Shown here piece by piece: positions 23,410-33,831 of a stretch of DNA of 64,000 nt (its first letter is position 1; the number at the start of each line of letters is the position of its first letter). The stretch comes from Planococcus citri (lineage: Eukaryota > Arthropoda > Insecta > Hemiptera > Pseudococcidae), in the NCBI RefSeq assembly GCF_950023065.1, contig NC_088677.1:81493469-81557468 (forward strand), read 5' to 3'. The notes under the pieces are model-generated. The model was given only the letters and a program-made list of their open reading frames with translations. It was not told the origin of the DNA and did no database searches. A program made the position numbers and the translations under genes.

Positions 23410-24674
23410 TTATTCGAGGTTTTCATCTGAAACATTCAATAGTATTTGAGATTAAGAATGGAATTAATTATTCCAACATTTCGGAGCAGTACAAATGCAC
23501 AACTAAACTTACCTGAAAGGTATTTTCTTTTGAAAGCTGTTACCTCTGCTTCCGTCATCGTATCTAGTTTTTCGCACAGCTGCACAAATGAACGATGACC
23601 AAGGACTTTCAACATCTTCATGACTGCATCTATGACTTCGATCGCAATATCGGTCTGCAGCATAAAATACCTTTTTAGTACAAGCAATGCGAATTATGGA
23701 AGTATGAACATACACAATATCACCGTCTCCCTTCTTTAAAAAAAAAAAAATTGAATAATTTCTCATATCTTTAACAGCAGAACTACAGGGGTGCCCAAAA
23801 GTCTGTTTACGCCATAAAAAATCACATAATATAATTCAAGAATATAGACACTGCACCTAAGCCTCCTAAAGAAAAATTAATAACATTGATCTGATAGGAA
23901 ATTTTATCCTCTACAATTTTCTTCCCTGTCATTTTTCTCTAGGATGCACCGTTCGCCGGGAAAATCAACTTTTATGTCAAAAAACGAGAATTAAAAAAAA
24001 AAAACATTAAAAAAATTGGTGGAAAAAATTTAAAATTAATTCAGCAGTTAATTTCAGCTATTTTCAACATGATTCCCATATTTTGATGAAATATAAATAA
24101 TTTTTTCAAAAAAACACGTCATTTTATTTTTACAAAAACGCCAGACCCTTGAAAGGGGGGGGGGGTGATACCAAAATCAAATTTTGTAAAAATGAAAAAA
24201 AAAATCGAGTGATATGTCAAAATGTGGATTTTTTGGGTAGAGAAACACGAATCTGAGGTACTTTTTTCCCTCAAACCCTTTGGGGAGGTGCTACCAAAAT
24301 CAAACTGTCTCATTAATTAATAGATCAGAGGTACCTCTCGGTTTTGTTGCGATGGAGGTGGGATTTCCTTCCGATCTTCCAGGCGTTGCCGACACATTTC
24401 AAATGATCCTGCTGCTGTTTCGAGAAAACCAGGTTAGGGCGTTAGTTTATAGACTGGTTGAAATGTAATCTGAAAATTAATGAAGGTGTATTCAATTAGA
24501 AATGACTTAAGCATATAGGCCTACTTACTTATTTGAAAAACTGAAAAGCAAATTATACCTGTAATATCACTACAACTTCATAGATAAGGCACCTATAGTT
24601 TTGTTCTTTGAATTTTTGATTAACTCAATTTCACCGTATTTTCCAAAACGACTTAACAGTTTCAACTGATGCAT
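23410..24674 (-). CDS. Small unrecognised helical protein, four exons, 92 aa
   Basis: Minus-strand coding exons: 24674-24635, 24414-24335, 23654-23513 and 23426-23410. Phases (1, 0, 1) join without a shift and all borders are GT-AG. The first donor, GTGAAA, is the weakest; GTGCCT further on would also keep phase. The protein starts MHQLKLLSRFGKY. It has a polar proline stretch, MCRQRLEDRKEIPPP (about residues 19-33). The predicted long helices include IEVIDAVMKMLKVLGH and LCEKLDTMTEAEVTAFKRKY. It ends SDENLE. There is no signal peptide or membrane segment. The last three exons are well supported by splice sites and codon character. The first exon rests on the open frame and on a well-placed TATA box and initiator upstream. 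I do not recognise the family. It converges on LDAH, with stops 762 bases apart. A larger upstream exon set cannot be excluded. Confidence 0.55.
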
Positions 24675-24723
24675 GTAGCCTTCGTCCAGAAAGAGGAGAA
24701 TCGTTTGTCAACGCAACAATCAA

Positions 24724-24752
24724 TGAAATAGAATTGACTATTCTATATATAG
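24724..24752 (-). promoter_or_regulatory. TATA box and initiator of the small minus-strand gene
   Basis: On the minus strand CTATATATAG (24752-24743) is followed 27 bases later by TTTCATTG, an arthropod-like initiator with its A at 24724. The start codon is at 24674, implying a 5' leader of about 50 bases. The spacing is what a TATA promoter should have. Confidence 0.5.
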
Positions 24753-24888
24753 CCCAAATTAACAGCACAGCTACTGCCTACTTTATCATTCCAAGTTGCT
24801 GAATGAAAACCGAGCGGTGACGATATCAAATCATCTAAATTAAATCAACCAGATAACCCGTTCATCGCGCATACTGCGCTCCCTTTCT

Positions 24889-24990
24889 AGCACTAATTCG
24901 GTGTATAAAATTGTTTTTTCTCGTTTTTTATGTCTTTTTTTATACTCAATATATACCTAGTTGTTTTTAGATGTTGAATTGTTTTTTTTT
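24889..24990 (+). repeat. Duplicate of LDAH 3'-flank segment
   Basis: The segment from CACTAATTCGGTGTATAAAA to TTTAGATGTTGAATTGTT is nearly identical to 22860-22945 in the same orientation, about 2.0 kb apart. The two copies straddle the small minus-strand gene. Differences are a few base changes and one short insertion (ATACCT). Confidence 0.8.
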
Positions 24991-25730
24991 TTTTGTTCAT
25001 TTTGGCTTAATTTATCTAGGTATCTACGTGGTAATAATACCAATAATTATTCACGAAGCGTGAATTAAAAGTATCTGAATTTATTTTTTGTTGGAAAATT
25101 TTGATTCCTGCTTAGGAAGAGTAAGTCTTATAGTATTTCAACTAAAATAGGCCTACCAAAAATTGCGAAACACTCGCGACATTTGACTTTATTTAATGAG
25201 CCATATGTCGTAATGTAAAAATTCTTCTTTGTAAGCTTTCGAGATTGTCAAAAAAAAAAAAAAAAAAAGGAATAAAATCAGTGTGTTTTTGAGAATTTAT
25301 TTTTTCCTAACTATGCCTCTGCAGCTGCTCTCACATCGTAATACATAATATTATTATGTCGAATTGTCGAGCGACAGAGCGACTACATTGAATACGAGTT
25401 TTTTTTTCTAAAAAAAATGACACGAGAATTCTCACCCCCCCCCCACTTTGTTGGATCCTTTTCATTTCAGGTTTTTGTTTTTTCTCAAAAACACTGTGTA
25501 AAAATTTCGTAATCATGGAATGAAATTTTTCTCGTTTTTCATCACTTTATCAGTGATGTGATATTTTTTTTAAACTCCTGAGCAGCGAGGTCTATGTAAA
25601 ATAATGCCCATCATTCTGAATATTTTCGCACTTGGCTTTTCCTTTTGTGTTGAGACAAAATTTTAAATAATGTTGAAACGGAGCTATTCTAGAGAAAATA
25701 TTGTGTGATTGGAAAAATTGAAAATACTAG
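24991..25730. other. AT-rich intergenic stretch, nothing recognised
   Basis: Homopolymer runs (A at about 25250-25268, C at about 25435-25444) and no coherent coding frame. Confidence 0.4.
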
Positions 25731-25734
25731 TCTA

Positions 25735-28205
25735 GTCCAGGAAAAATAGCATTCCATTGGGAAAAGTGAGGTAGAAAGCTGAATTTTGGTATACTGGTCC
25801 ATTTTTTTGTGCTGAACACGAATCCGATGAGTCCCCGGTCGTCCCTGGTGAGCGTTCTCCCCTATTGTGGATCTAAGCCCCCCAAAACCAGTTTTTTGCA
25901 ATTTTCTCCCTCGCATTGCATTTTAGCGAAAAATATGTGGTTAGGTAAAAGAATCTACGTCAAATTTCCGATCTAATGATATATCAACTTTCCTCAAATG
26001 TGAGGGGTTTTCTAAAAAACACAAAAAAGGGCTATTGGCGCATAAGAGGGGTGAAATGTGCCTCGAGAGCGTTCGGGTTGATATCAGCATTGAACGTGGG
26101 TACTATCGATAGACTACCCCGTGAAAAATTTCAGATCCACACCACCTCCCCTTTTTGCGAAACCCCCCTTTTTTGAAATTTCAGTAACACTTTTCTCAGC
26201 CCCATTTCAACCGATTTCGAAAATTTTTCTGGAGGTTATGTATATCCTTGATAGGTATCCCCACAAAAATTTTCAACCCCCTCCCCTCATATTTACCCCT
26301 CAAAATGGCGTTTTTCCATTTTTTTATGCCTATTTAACAATCAAAATTGCGAAGTACAATTTTGTAAACACGTTTTTTGGATGTATTTTTGGCCCCCAAA
26401 CATCATATACTATATTAAAAATTTTTGCTTTGGTGCGCCGTGGTGAGAACTTGGAATAATGTATCGTAGGGGGGTGGGGGGTGAAATGGCAATTTTGAAA
26501 AAAATGACTATCAATGAGTAGAGTATCGTTTTCATATGATTCGATACCGCTGAGCACGAATATGACCTCAGATTTTCTGCTACACTCACCTACCCCTCTC
26601 CAGAGCCCCTCAGCCCCCCTCAATTTTCACGATTTTCGAAATATTGTTATTTTGATGACATTGGTATCATTTCTATGGGAAAATTACATAAGTTCATTAT
26701 TATTGTACATAAAATTTCTCATAGAATAAGTTACAGCACATGGCTCCCCCTCGAGGGGGGTGTACCCTTGATTTTTTTTCCACGCTAAAAACGTAACAAA
26801 TCTGTATGTGTACTTGACTGTATAGGTATGCTGAGCATATGTGGCGTATTTATTTCACAGAACGTGTTGGAATGGATACGGGAACAACGAGAAATTTTAT
26901 GTACAATAACAATGAACTTATGTAATTTTCCCATAGCAATGAAACCAACATCATCAAAATAACTTTATTTCGAAAATTCGTGAAAATTGAGGGGTGCTGA
27001 AGGGCTCTGGAGAGGGGTAGGTGGGTGTAGCAGAAAGTCTGAGGTCATATTCGTGCTCAGCGGTATCGAATCATATGAAAACGACACAAATGCCATCAAA
27101 ATAACTATATTTCAAAAATCGTGAAAATTGAGGGGGGTCGAGGGGCTCTGGAGGAGGGGTAGGTGAGTGTAGCAGAAAATCGGAGGTCATATTCGTGCTC
27201 AGCGGTATCGAATCATATGAAAACGACACCAATGTCATCAAAATAACTATATATTTCGAAAATCGTGAAAATTGAGGGGGGCTGAGGGGCTGTGGAGAGG
27301 GGTAGGTGAGTGTAGCAGAAAATCTGAGGTCATATTCGTGCTCAGCGGTATCGAATCATATGAAAACGATACCCTACTCATTGATAGTTATTTTTTTCAA
27401 AATTGCCATTTCACCCCCCACCCCCCTACGATACATTATTCCAAGTTCTCACCACGGCGCACCAAAGCAAAAATTTCTAATATAGTATTTGATGTTTGGG
27501 GGCCAAAAATACATCCAAAAAACGTGTTTACAAAATTGTACTTCGCAATTTTGATTGATAATAGGCATAAAAAAATGAAAAAAACGCCATTTTGAGGGGT
27601 AAATATGAGGGGAGGGGGTTGAAAATTTTTGTGGGGATACCTATCAAGGATATACATAACCTCTAGAAAAATTTTCGAAATCGGTTGAAATGGGGCTGAG
27701 AAAAGTGTTACTGAAATTTCAAAAAAGGGGGGTTCCGCAAAAAGGGGAGGTGGTGTGGATCTGAAATTTTTCACGGGGTAGTCTCGATGGTACTCACTTT
27801 CAATGCTGATATCAACCCAAACGCTCTCGGGGCACATTTCACCCCTCTTATGCGCCAATAGCCCTTTTTTGTGTTTTTTAGAAAACTCCTCACATTTGAA
27901 TGGTTCCTGCTCCACCTTCCTTGGGGGTAGAAGGAAAGTTGATATATCATTAGATCGGAAATTTGACGTAGATTCTTTTACCTAACCACATATTTTTCGC
28001 TAAAATGCAATGCGGGGGAGAAAATTGCAAAAAACTGGTTTTGGGGGGCTTAGATCCACAATAGGGGAGAACGCTCACCAGGGACGACCGGGGACTCATC
28101 GGATTCGTGTTCAGCACAAAAAAATGGACCAGTATACCAAAATTCAGCTTTCTACCTCACTTTTCCCAATGACCCTTTTTTTTCATCTAATTTTCCTGGA
28201 CTAGT
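25735..28205. repeat. Large inverted repeat, arms about 1 kb
   Basis: The left arm (about 25735-26740) reappears reverse-complemented at about 27240-28205. Landmark blocks in both arms are GGTTTTGGGGGGCTTAGATC, GGGGACTCATCGGATTCGTG, TAGGTAAAAGAATC (as CTTTTACCTA) and GCGCATAAGAGGGGTG, in mirrored order. Frames in the two arms give nearly the same peptides (for example GRKLQKTGFGGLRSTIGEN), showing high identity. The centre (about 26740-27240) contains an extra copy series of the tandem unit listed separately. No transposase or defined terminal duplication was found. Confidence 0.88.
26945..27372 (+). repeat. Three tandem units, about 142 bp, 'ATATTCGTGCTCAGCG' core
   Basis: Units begin near 26948, 27093 and 27232 with 'CATCAAAATAACT'. 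They continue through 'CGTGAAAATTGAGGGG', 'GCTCTGGAGAGGGGTAGGTG' and CATATTCGTGCTCAGCGGTA to 'CGAATCATATGAAAACGA'. A reversed unit lies in the left arm at about 26515-26665. The core is shared with the arrays at 48-50 and 56 kb. Confidence 0.85.
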
Positions 28206-28209
28206 CTTA

Positions 28210-28776
28210 CGAGTATTTTCTAACATTTCAGACCTTTGTGAATTTTTTAGGCCGCTAGAATTCCAGCCTGGTTCCCAATTTTCACAGGTTCGTTTCTGTG
28301 TTTTTGAAAAATTGCCTTTAGTTAATTCCGTTTTCATAATTCTGTGTTTTCCGAAGAGCAAGAGCAAGAGCTTCTAGAGTCGAGATCTAAGTAGAGGAAA
28401 CGAAAATTTGAATAGTGTTTGATTTGGAGATATACTTATGTATTTTGATAAAAACAGTAGGTAGGTATCGTTCAGAGGATCGTGCACGTCTTTCAACCCC
28501 TTATCATCATCGCGTTGCATCCAAATACATACGATTCTCTCATATTCGAAGAACAATGTCTTTTGCGTTTTCTATCTATTTCAGTCATCGCAAAATCTGT
28601 ATTATTCCTAAATTACCCCTCATGTATTATTTTTCCGATGAAAAACTCTTCGTTCATCGTTTCATTCAATCTTCGTAGAATTTTCCATTCGGCTTGGAAA
28701 TGTATTATAATTTTCTCGAATGGCAACACTGAATCGGACCAGTTTTGCCGTTTTATAAACGGTGCAGTTTTGTTTC
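28210..28776. other. Unique spacer, nothing recognised
   Basis: Short frames of up to 101 residues overlap on both strands but show no motif and no supported splice structure. Confidence 0.35.
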
Positions 28777-28784
28777 GGTTCATT

Positions 28785-29046
28785 TAAAGCTCTTTAATAC
28801 AAGTATGGAAATAGATTATGCTCTCAAGAAAGTCTTAGCATTTTACGTATGTATTACGTACTGCGCATGGCAGGTTGGTGTCGTCACGCGGTGGTGGTGG
28901 GTGGAGCAACCAATGGGGTGCAACGTTGTACGTGAACAGCTGATTTGATGCTTGCTCGCGCACTGCGCAGTACGTAAAACTTACGTAAAATCCTATGACT
29001 TTCTTAAGAGTATAATCTATTTCCATACTTGTATTAAAGAGCTTTA
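28785..29046. mobile_element. 262-bp MITE with 8-bp target duplication
   Basis: The termini TAAAGCTCTTTAATACAAG match perfectly as an inverted repeat (28785-28803 and 29028-29046). The imperfect inverted arms extend inward to about 60 bases (TATGGAAATAGATTATGCTC). A perfect 8-base duplication GGTTCATT flanks it (28777-28784, 29047-29054). The left half, including TGGCAGGTTGGTGTCGTCAC and CCAATGGGGTGCAACG, is nearly identical to the right terminal region of the neighbouring gene-bearing element (31076-31200, reversed). The MITE therefore looks like an internally deleted relative of that element. Confidence 0.9.
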
Positions 29047-29330
29047 GGTTCATTGACAGTCGTAGCATTTTACGTAAGTTTTACGTACTGCGCACGCGTC
29101 AAATCAGCTGTTCACTAATCGTTAGCCGCCGCAAAATTAGATTTTACTCCGACCAATCAAAATGGTTTTACCACACCCTCTACACCACCCAGCTGAAGGT
29201 GTTTTGATAAATCCTGATTCCTGATAACAAACTTACAATTTTTTTGAAAATAAATTATTCAAGTTTCCCGATTTCACGTATTTGTTGAGTACTAATCTAA
29301 TTTGTTGATTAAAAATTAAAATATGACATC

Positions 29331-30671
29331 ATGTCATTCATTTGTGATAATTGTGGTAAATCTTTCTCGCGATTCTTTAACTTGCAAAGACACTGTAAAA
29401 ATGCTCATGATATAATTCTTCAAACTCAGAAGAACAATAATAAAGAGAAAGAACCTGAAAAACATGCAAACCCAAATAAATCATCGGAATCTTACTCATG
29501 CCCGATCCAAGAGTGTGATTTTGTGGGCAATAAAACCAAAAATTTTGATTTACATTTTACAAATGATCACCCGAACCTAGAAATTGATAAGAAAGAAATG
29601 AGTTTTCAAAATGTGGAAGAGTTTATGGTAAAAATGAAAAATGATTTGTATTCTTACTCTGCTGTACTTTACTTACTTTTTTTTTCGTTTTCCCCTCCAT
29701 TTCAGGAGTAATTTCTAATAAAATTATAATTCTCTCATGTATCCGTGTTTTCTCCTTTATAGACCTGGAAATCTTCGGTGGAGAAACAGAATAAGTGTCG
29801 ATTCGTTATTCATACTGGACGAACAGCGAAGTATGAATATTATTACTGCCATCGGTCAGGTCGATTTACGAGTGAACGCACAGGAAAACGATTTTTGAAA
29901 ACCCAAGGTTCATGTAAATTTGGTTCTTATTGTCCTGCCAAGATTTGTGCTAAAATATCGGATTGTGGGAAGTTCAACGTCACATTTGTTTCTACTCATG
30001 TAGGGCACCAACACGATGTGGCCCATTTGACCATATCTCCCAATACTAAGAAGCAATTAGCTCAAAAAATGTTGCTAAAAATTCCTGATAATGTTATTAT
30101 CGAAGATATCCAAGAATCTGTGACCGATGACATTCAACGAGTACATTTATTGACCAAACAAGATCTGTACAACATTCGTCGCGAATTTAAAATTCCCATT
30201 GATGATTCGAAAAAAGATGAGAATGATGCCATTAGCGTTGACTTACTAGTACAGCAACTGCGGAAAAATGACGCAGCCGGAGCGCAATCATTATTAATCG
30301 AAGAAATCACGGAAATGATAAAAACGCCGGAAGATAACACGTACTTTACCAATGAATTGATCAAGTTGAAAAACCATTTCTTGTTGAAAAACTCTGCTGT
30401 ACAAATACCTGTTCTGATGTCGAAGCCAACGGATGGTGAAAAGAAGACAAAAATTCAAAAGAAAGCCGATAGCAGTTCAAATATTATTCCTCAGCGCCGA
30501 CTGTACTCTACTAAGAAAAAAACCACATCTAAACGTAAAAAAATTATCAAAAAGCCAACGTTGGCAGAAAAAGCTGCTGTTTCTTCCGTAAATTTTTTAA
30601 TTCCGTCACTTCAAGGACCGCAGAAGACTGGAAACGTAATTTTGCTAAGTCAGAAAGATGTGAATGAATGA
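29331..30671 (+). CDS. C2H2 zinc-finger protein with MULE-type N-terminal zinc domain, 401 aa
   Basis: Two exons, 29331-29627 and 29763-30671, phase-0 GT-AG intron of 135 bases (acceptor TCCTTTATAG). Residues 4-25 form a C2H2 finger (CDNCGKSF...HCKNAH, C-x2-C-x12-H-x4-H). A second, looser finger follows (CPIQECDF...HFTNDH, C-x4-C-x12-H-x4-H). Exon 2 begins TWKSSVEKQNKCRF. Its domain has YYYCHRSG, GSCKFGSYCPAKI and THVGHQHD, the Cys/His pattern of the WRKY-GCM1-like zinc fold found at the N-terminus of Mutator-like transposases and in FAR1/FLYWCH proteins. The motif LLTKQDLYNIRREF follows. The C-terminal third is lysine-rich and probably disordered (TKKKTTSKRKKIIKKP), likely nuclear. The MULE catalytic domain and SWIM finger are absent. 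It is either a truncated transposase, an accessory protein, or a domesticated or captured gene. Confidence 0.8.
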
Positions 30672-30864
30672 AAAAAAGATGAAAATATGTATTAAGGTAC
30701 CTATTATTATGTAGTTACGAAAAAGATTGATGAAAAAGAGTCCAAAGAAAGAAACTCTAGAGTCTTAGATATTAATTTCTTGACATGTTGTATTATTGAA
30801 ATATTTTATTTGTAAGGTTTTTACCATTCATTATGTGATGAATAATGTTTTTGGTGCTTTTCGT

Positions 30865-30870
30865 AATAAA
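30865..30870 (+). other. Polyadenylation signal AATAAA
   Basis: AATAAA lies 194 bases after the zinc-finger gene's stop and inside the right terminal repeat boundary, so the whole transcription unit fits inside the element. Confidence 0.55.
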
Positions 30871-31200
30871 ACAATCACTTTTTTCACTCCTTTTCTCCAT
30901 ACAATTCATAGAGTAGAAAATAGAAAGTGAAAATCATCTCAATCCTAAGATCTACGTTTTCAAACACACTACAGTGTTATCACTATTTTCAATGGGTTGC
31001 TATGGAAACGTACAGCTCGTTTTCATTGGTCGGAGTAAAATCTAATTTTGCGGCGGCTAACGATTAGTCAGCTGTTCACGTACAACGTTGCACCCCATTG
31101 GTTGCTCCATCGCGTGACGACACCAACCTGCCATGCGCAGTACATATTAACACGTACGTAAAATGCTATGACTTTCTTAAGAGCATAATCTATTTCCATA

Positions 31201-31750
31201 GTAAACAGTGCACGGTTTCAGTTCAGGTACACATCTTTGAGTATATTATATACTCAAAGGTACACATTCGAAAACATCGATAAGATGATAAGCCAGTCGT
31301 GCGTTTTCTGCGGTTCGTTTAAGGTGTTGTGTGTTAATTTTGTTCAGCTGTTCTTTTTTTCGTAGTTTTCCGGCTTCTGTTAATTAATTTGTATCGTGTA
31401 AATGAATAATTTTCGCGTTATTTGTTCTATAATCTGTTTAAATCGAAGCTAAACTCGAACAGGACGTGGTAATCTTGCAGTTTCGAAGACTACTTTGGAT
31501 CACCGATATCTCGCTTTGATCGAGGTAAACACGTAAATTTGAGTAAGAATTTAATATTACCGACTTCATCGTGTGTATATCATAGGTTTAATTTATTTAC
31601 ATTTTAATTCAGCTGAATCGCAATATGATTAATTAAATAATAATACGTCAGACTAAACAACACTCTAGGTGTTCGAGTAGGTACGAGGAGTAGTAATTCG
31701 ATGTAAACAACTCGATGGATTTTTACCTTTGTCGTTCTCGTAACTGGTAA
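31201..31750. other. Unique spacer with a 25-bp perfect palindrome
   Basis: 31235-31259 is a perfect inverted repeat (CTTTGAGTATAT on each side of one central base), placed directly outside the right end of the gene-bearing element. The remainder is unique-looking, without a supported exon. Confidence 0.5.
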
Positions 31751-31751
31751 T

Positions 31752-31886
31752 AGTATATTACTTAACTGTTCGGTAAAGTGCGTGAATACCAACGAGTGTG
31801 ATTTTTGCAGCGCGAGCCGAAGGCGAGCGTTGCAAAGCACACGAGTTGGTGTTCACGTACATTTGCCGAATCGTTGAGTAATATGT
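31752..31886. repeat. Imperfect fold-back hairpin, about 135 bp
   Basis: The arms share AGTATATTACT, a GTTCGG-TAAA block, CACCAAC-CGTGTG and GCAGCGCGAGCC (mirrored) around a centre near 31821. It could be a small fold-back MITE. No target duplication was identified. Confidence 0.6.
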
Positions 31887-32059
31887 TTTACTTAATTAGT
31901 ATAGGTAAAGCTCTCAGTGCCTCACTGTTTAAAACAAGGCAGTTGTCTTTAAGTCACTATGCGTACAAAATTACACAAAAATGTAAAAAAAATTACAATT
32001 GTAGTTCTTTAATTATTCATCTAAATGGCAACCCTGCTTTACATTCGAAGCATGCTTTT

Positions 32060-32645
32060 CAGTAGATAGAAAAGATAACGTACATGTGATAGTGATTTTG
32101 ATTTCTTGAATATGAATTTCTTTCTTCTTATTCGTTTAATTTTGAAATAAAGCAATGGGTGTTTGATTTTTATCTATCAGAAAATGAATTCCGTTTTGTT
32201 TTAGTTTATTTATTCACAAAATCAATTTCGATTTTTAGTATTTACATCTAAAATGTGAAGTGATGATAACAAAGTGGTGTGAATTTTACTGAAGTACATA
32301 GTTATGTACTCGTACATACAATTTATTCTTCAAAAAAGAATTTTAAAACATGGTTACTTGATATCTTTTGAAACTAAATTTCATCGTATACCTTCGAATG
32401 AACTGGCTGAAAGTAGATTACAGATTTACGTACATGTGATTTCTTACTTCTTTGAGTGAATTTTACTTCGTTTAGTTCGTTTAGTTTTGAAATAAATCGT
32501 GGGTGTTCAATTTCTATCTATCAGAAAATGAATTTTGTTTTGTTTATAATGTGATGATAACAAAGTGATGTGAATTTTACCAAAGTACTTATGTACTCAT
32601 ATTATGTATTACCGTTTATTCTCGAAATTAGTTACACTTCACTTG
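32060..32645 (+). repeat. Tandem duplication, about 350 bp apart
   Basis: The blocks ACGTACATGTGAT, TAGTTTTGAAATAAA, 'GTGGGTGTTCAATTTC-TATCTATCAGAAAATGAATT' (in two parts) and GATGATAACAAAGTG-TGTGAATTTTAC occur first at about 32075-32300 and again at about 32425-32580, in the same order and with moderate divergence. Confidence 0.7.
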
Positions 32646-32968
32646 ATCATTCTCAATGTGTGTTTTGTTTGTAAATCAACTCTCCCAAGGAATTATCAAC
32701 AGGTACTGTGGTCTATGATGTTCTTACTTTGAAAAAATTATTCATAAAAGAATTTAACAACGTAACTTGATATCTTTTGAAAGTTGAAACTAAATTTCAT
32801 CGAATATGTACGAATATGAGGAATGAACTGGCCAAAACCCTTAATCATAGTATTGAAAGTACAGAAGAATATTTACTTTAGTAGTTCAGTTAGAATAGAT
32901 TCGCTCAAAAACGTCTGAAAAATGTTATAAAGATTCACTAATCGCCATTTTATGCATACTCACATATA

Positions 32969-33829
32969 CTGTGTGTCACAAAAATATTCGGAATCACGGT
33001 TATTGTTATTTCAAAGCAAGAAATTTCGTGAAAAAATGTATCAAAATGGAAACTGAAAACGGCATGTTGTAGCCCATTGTTTCCTCTTCAAGAATCATCA
33101 TTCAACTTTCGTTTTAATCCCCTACATCAAACGTGAGAAATTTTCAAACTAAAACGGATGAAAAAAATAAGTTACAAAAATATTCGGACTCGTGTAAAAC
33201 TCCCATAAGAAGATGAGGTGAATTTTCCATTTTCTTCGGATTGTAGGAACCGGTTCATTGATCGGTCGGTTTGACCACATATTCCATAATTTAATATACT
33301 TTCTGAACATATTATGGCGTTAAGTTTGCTCCCAGATTTTTTGAAAGCTCTAGAGGTATGGTGCGAAAAAATTAAACCAAAAACGACTAAAAAATACATG
33401 TGTTTCAATGTGAGAATATTTCATTTTTTTTCGCACCATACCTCTAGAGCTTTCAAAAGATCTAGGAACAAATTTAACGCCATAGTATGTTCAGAAAGTA
33501 CATTAAATTATGGAATATGTGGTCAAACCGATCCGATCAATGAATCAGTTCCTACAATCTGAAGAAAATGGAAAATTCACCTCATCTTCTTATGGGAGTT
33601 TTACACGAGTCCGAATATTTTTGTAACTTATTTTTTTCATCCGTTTTAGTTTGAAAATTTCTCACGTTTGATGTAGGGGATTAAAACGAAAGTTGAATGA
33701 TGATTCTTGAAGAGGAAACAATGGGCTACAACATGCCGTTTTCAGTTTCCATTTTGATACATTTTTTCACGAAATTTCTTGCTTTGAAATAACAATAACC
33801 GTGATTCCGAATATTTTTGTCACTCACAG
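32969..33829. mobile_element. Fold-back element, 861 bp, TA duplication (Tc1/mariner-like)
   Basis: Nearly the whole element is one inverted repeat. The left end CTGTGTGTCACAAAAATATT matches the reverse complement of the right end, CTGTGAGTGACAAAAATATT. Arms of about 400 bases meet at a roughly 50-base spacer (33371-33422). TA flanks both ends (32967-32968, 33830-33831). The sequence ATATTCGGA(A/C)TC also recurs inside each arm. Frames inside are fragments of the arms and no transposase is present. The TA target and CTGTG ends fit a non-autonomous Tc1/mariner-group element. Confidence 0.82.
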
Positions 33830-33831
33830 TA

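Larger units (their letters stand above)
29055..31200 (+). mobile_element. Gene-bearing inverted-repeat element (Mutator-like candidate)
   Basis: The left terminal region (29055-29161) contains AGCATTTTACGTA, ACTGCGCA, CAGCTGTTCAC, AATCGTTAGCCGCCGCAAAA and TTTTACTCCGACCAAT. The right one (31026-31200) carries the same blocks reversed, plus extra sequence shared with the 262-bp MITE. Between them lie the zinc-finger gene and its poly-A signal. Long terminal inverted repeats of 100-190 bases and a MULE-type zinc domain in the encoded protein both suggest a Mutator-like element. The outer ends are not intact: the left end is interrupted where the MITE sits, and the right end stops at CTATTTCCATA, so no target duplication can be read. 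No DDE catalytic domain is encoded. Confidence 0.6.

Noticed and set aside
24280..24468. Plus-strand 62-residue frame
   Set aside because: It is antisense to the minus-strand exon 24414-24335, which has correct splice sites and phases.
27436..27915. 159-residue minus-strand frame
   Set aside because: Lies in the right arm of the large inverted repeat and is mirrored by frames in the left arm; low-complexity composition.
33172..33562. Two short frames with similar peptides (GLIFSHHTSRAFKKS / FHFFSHHTSRAFKRS)
   Set aside because: They are the two arms of the fold-back element read in opposite directions.
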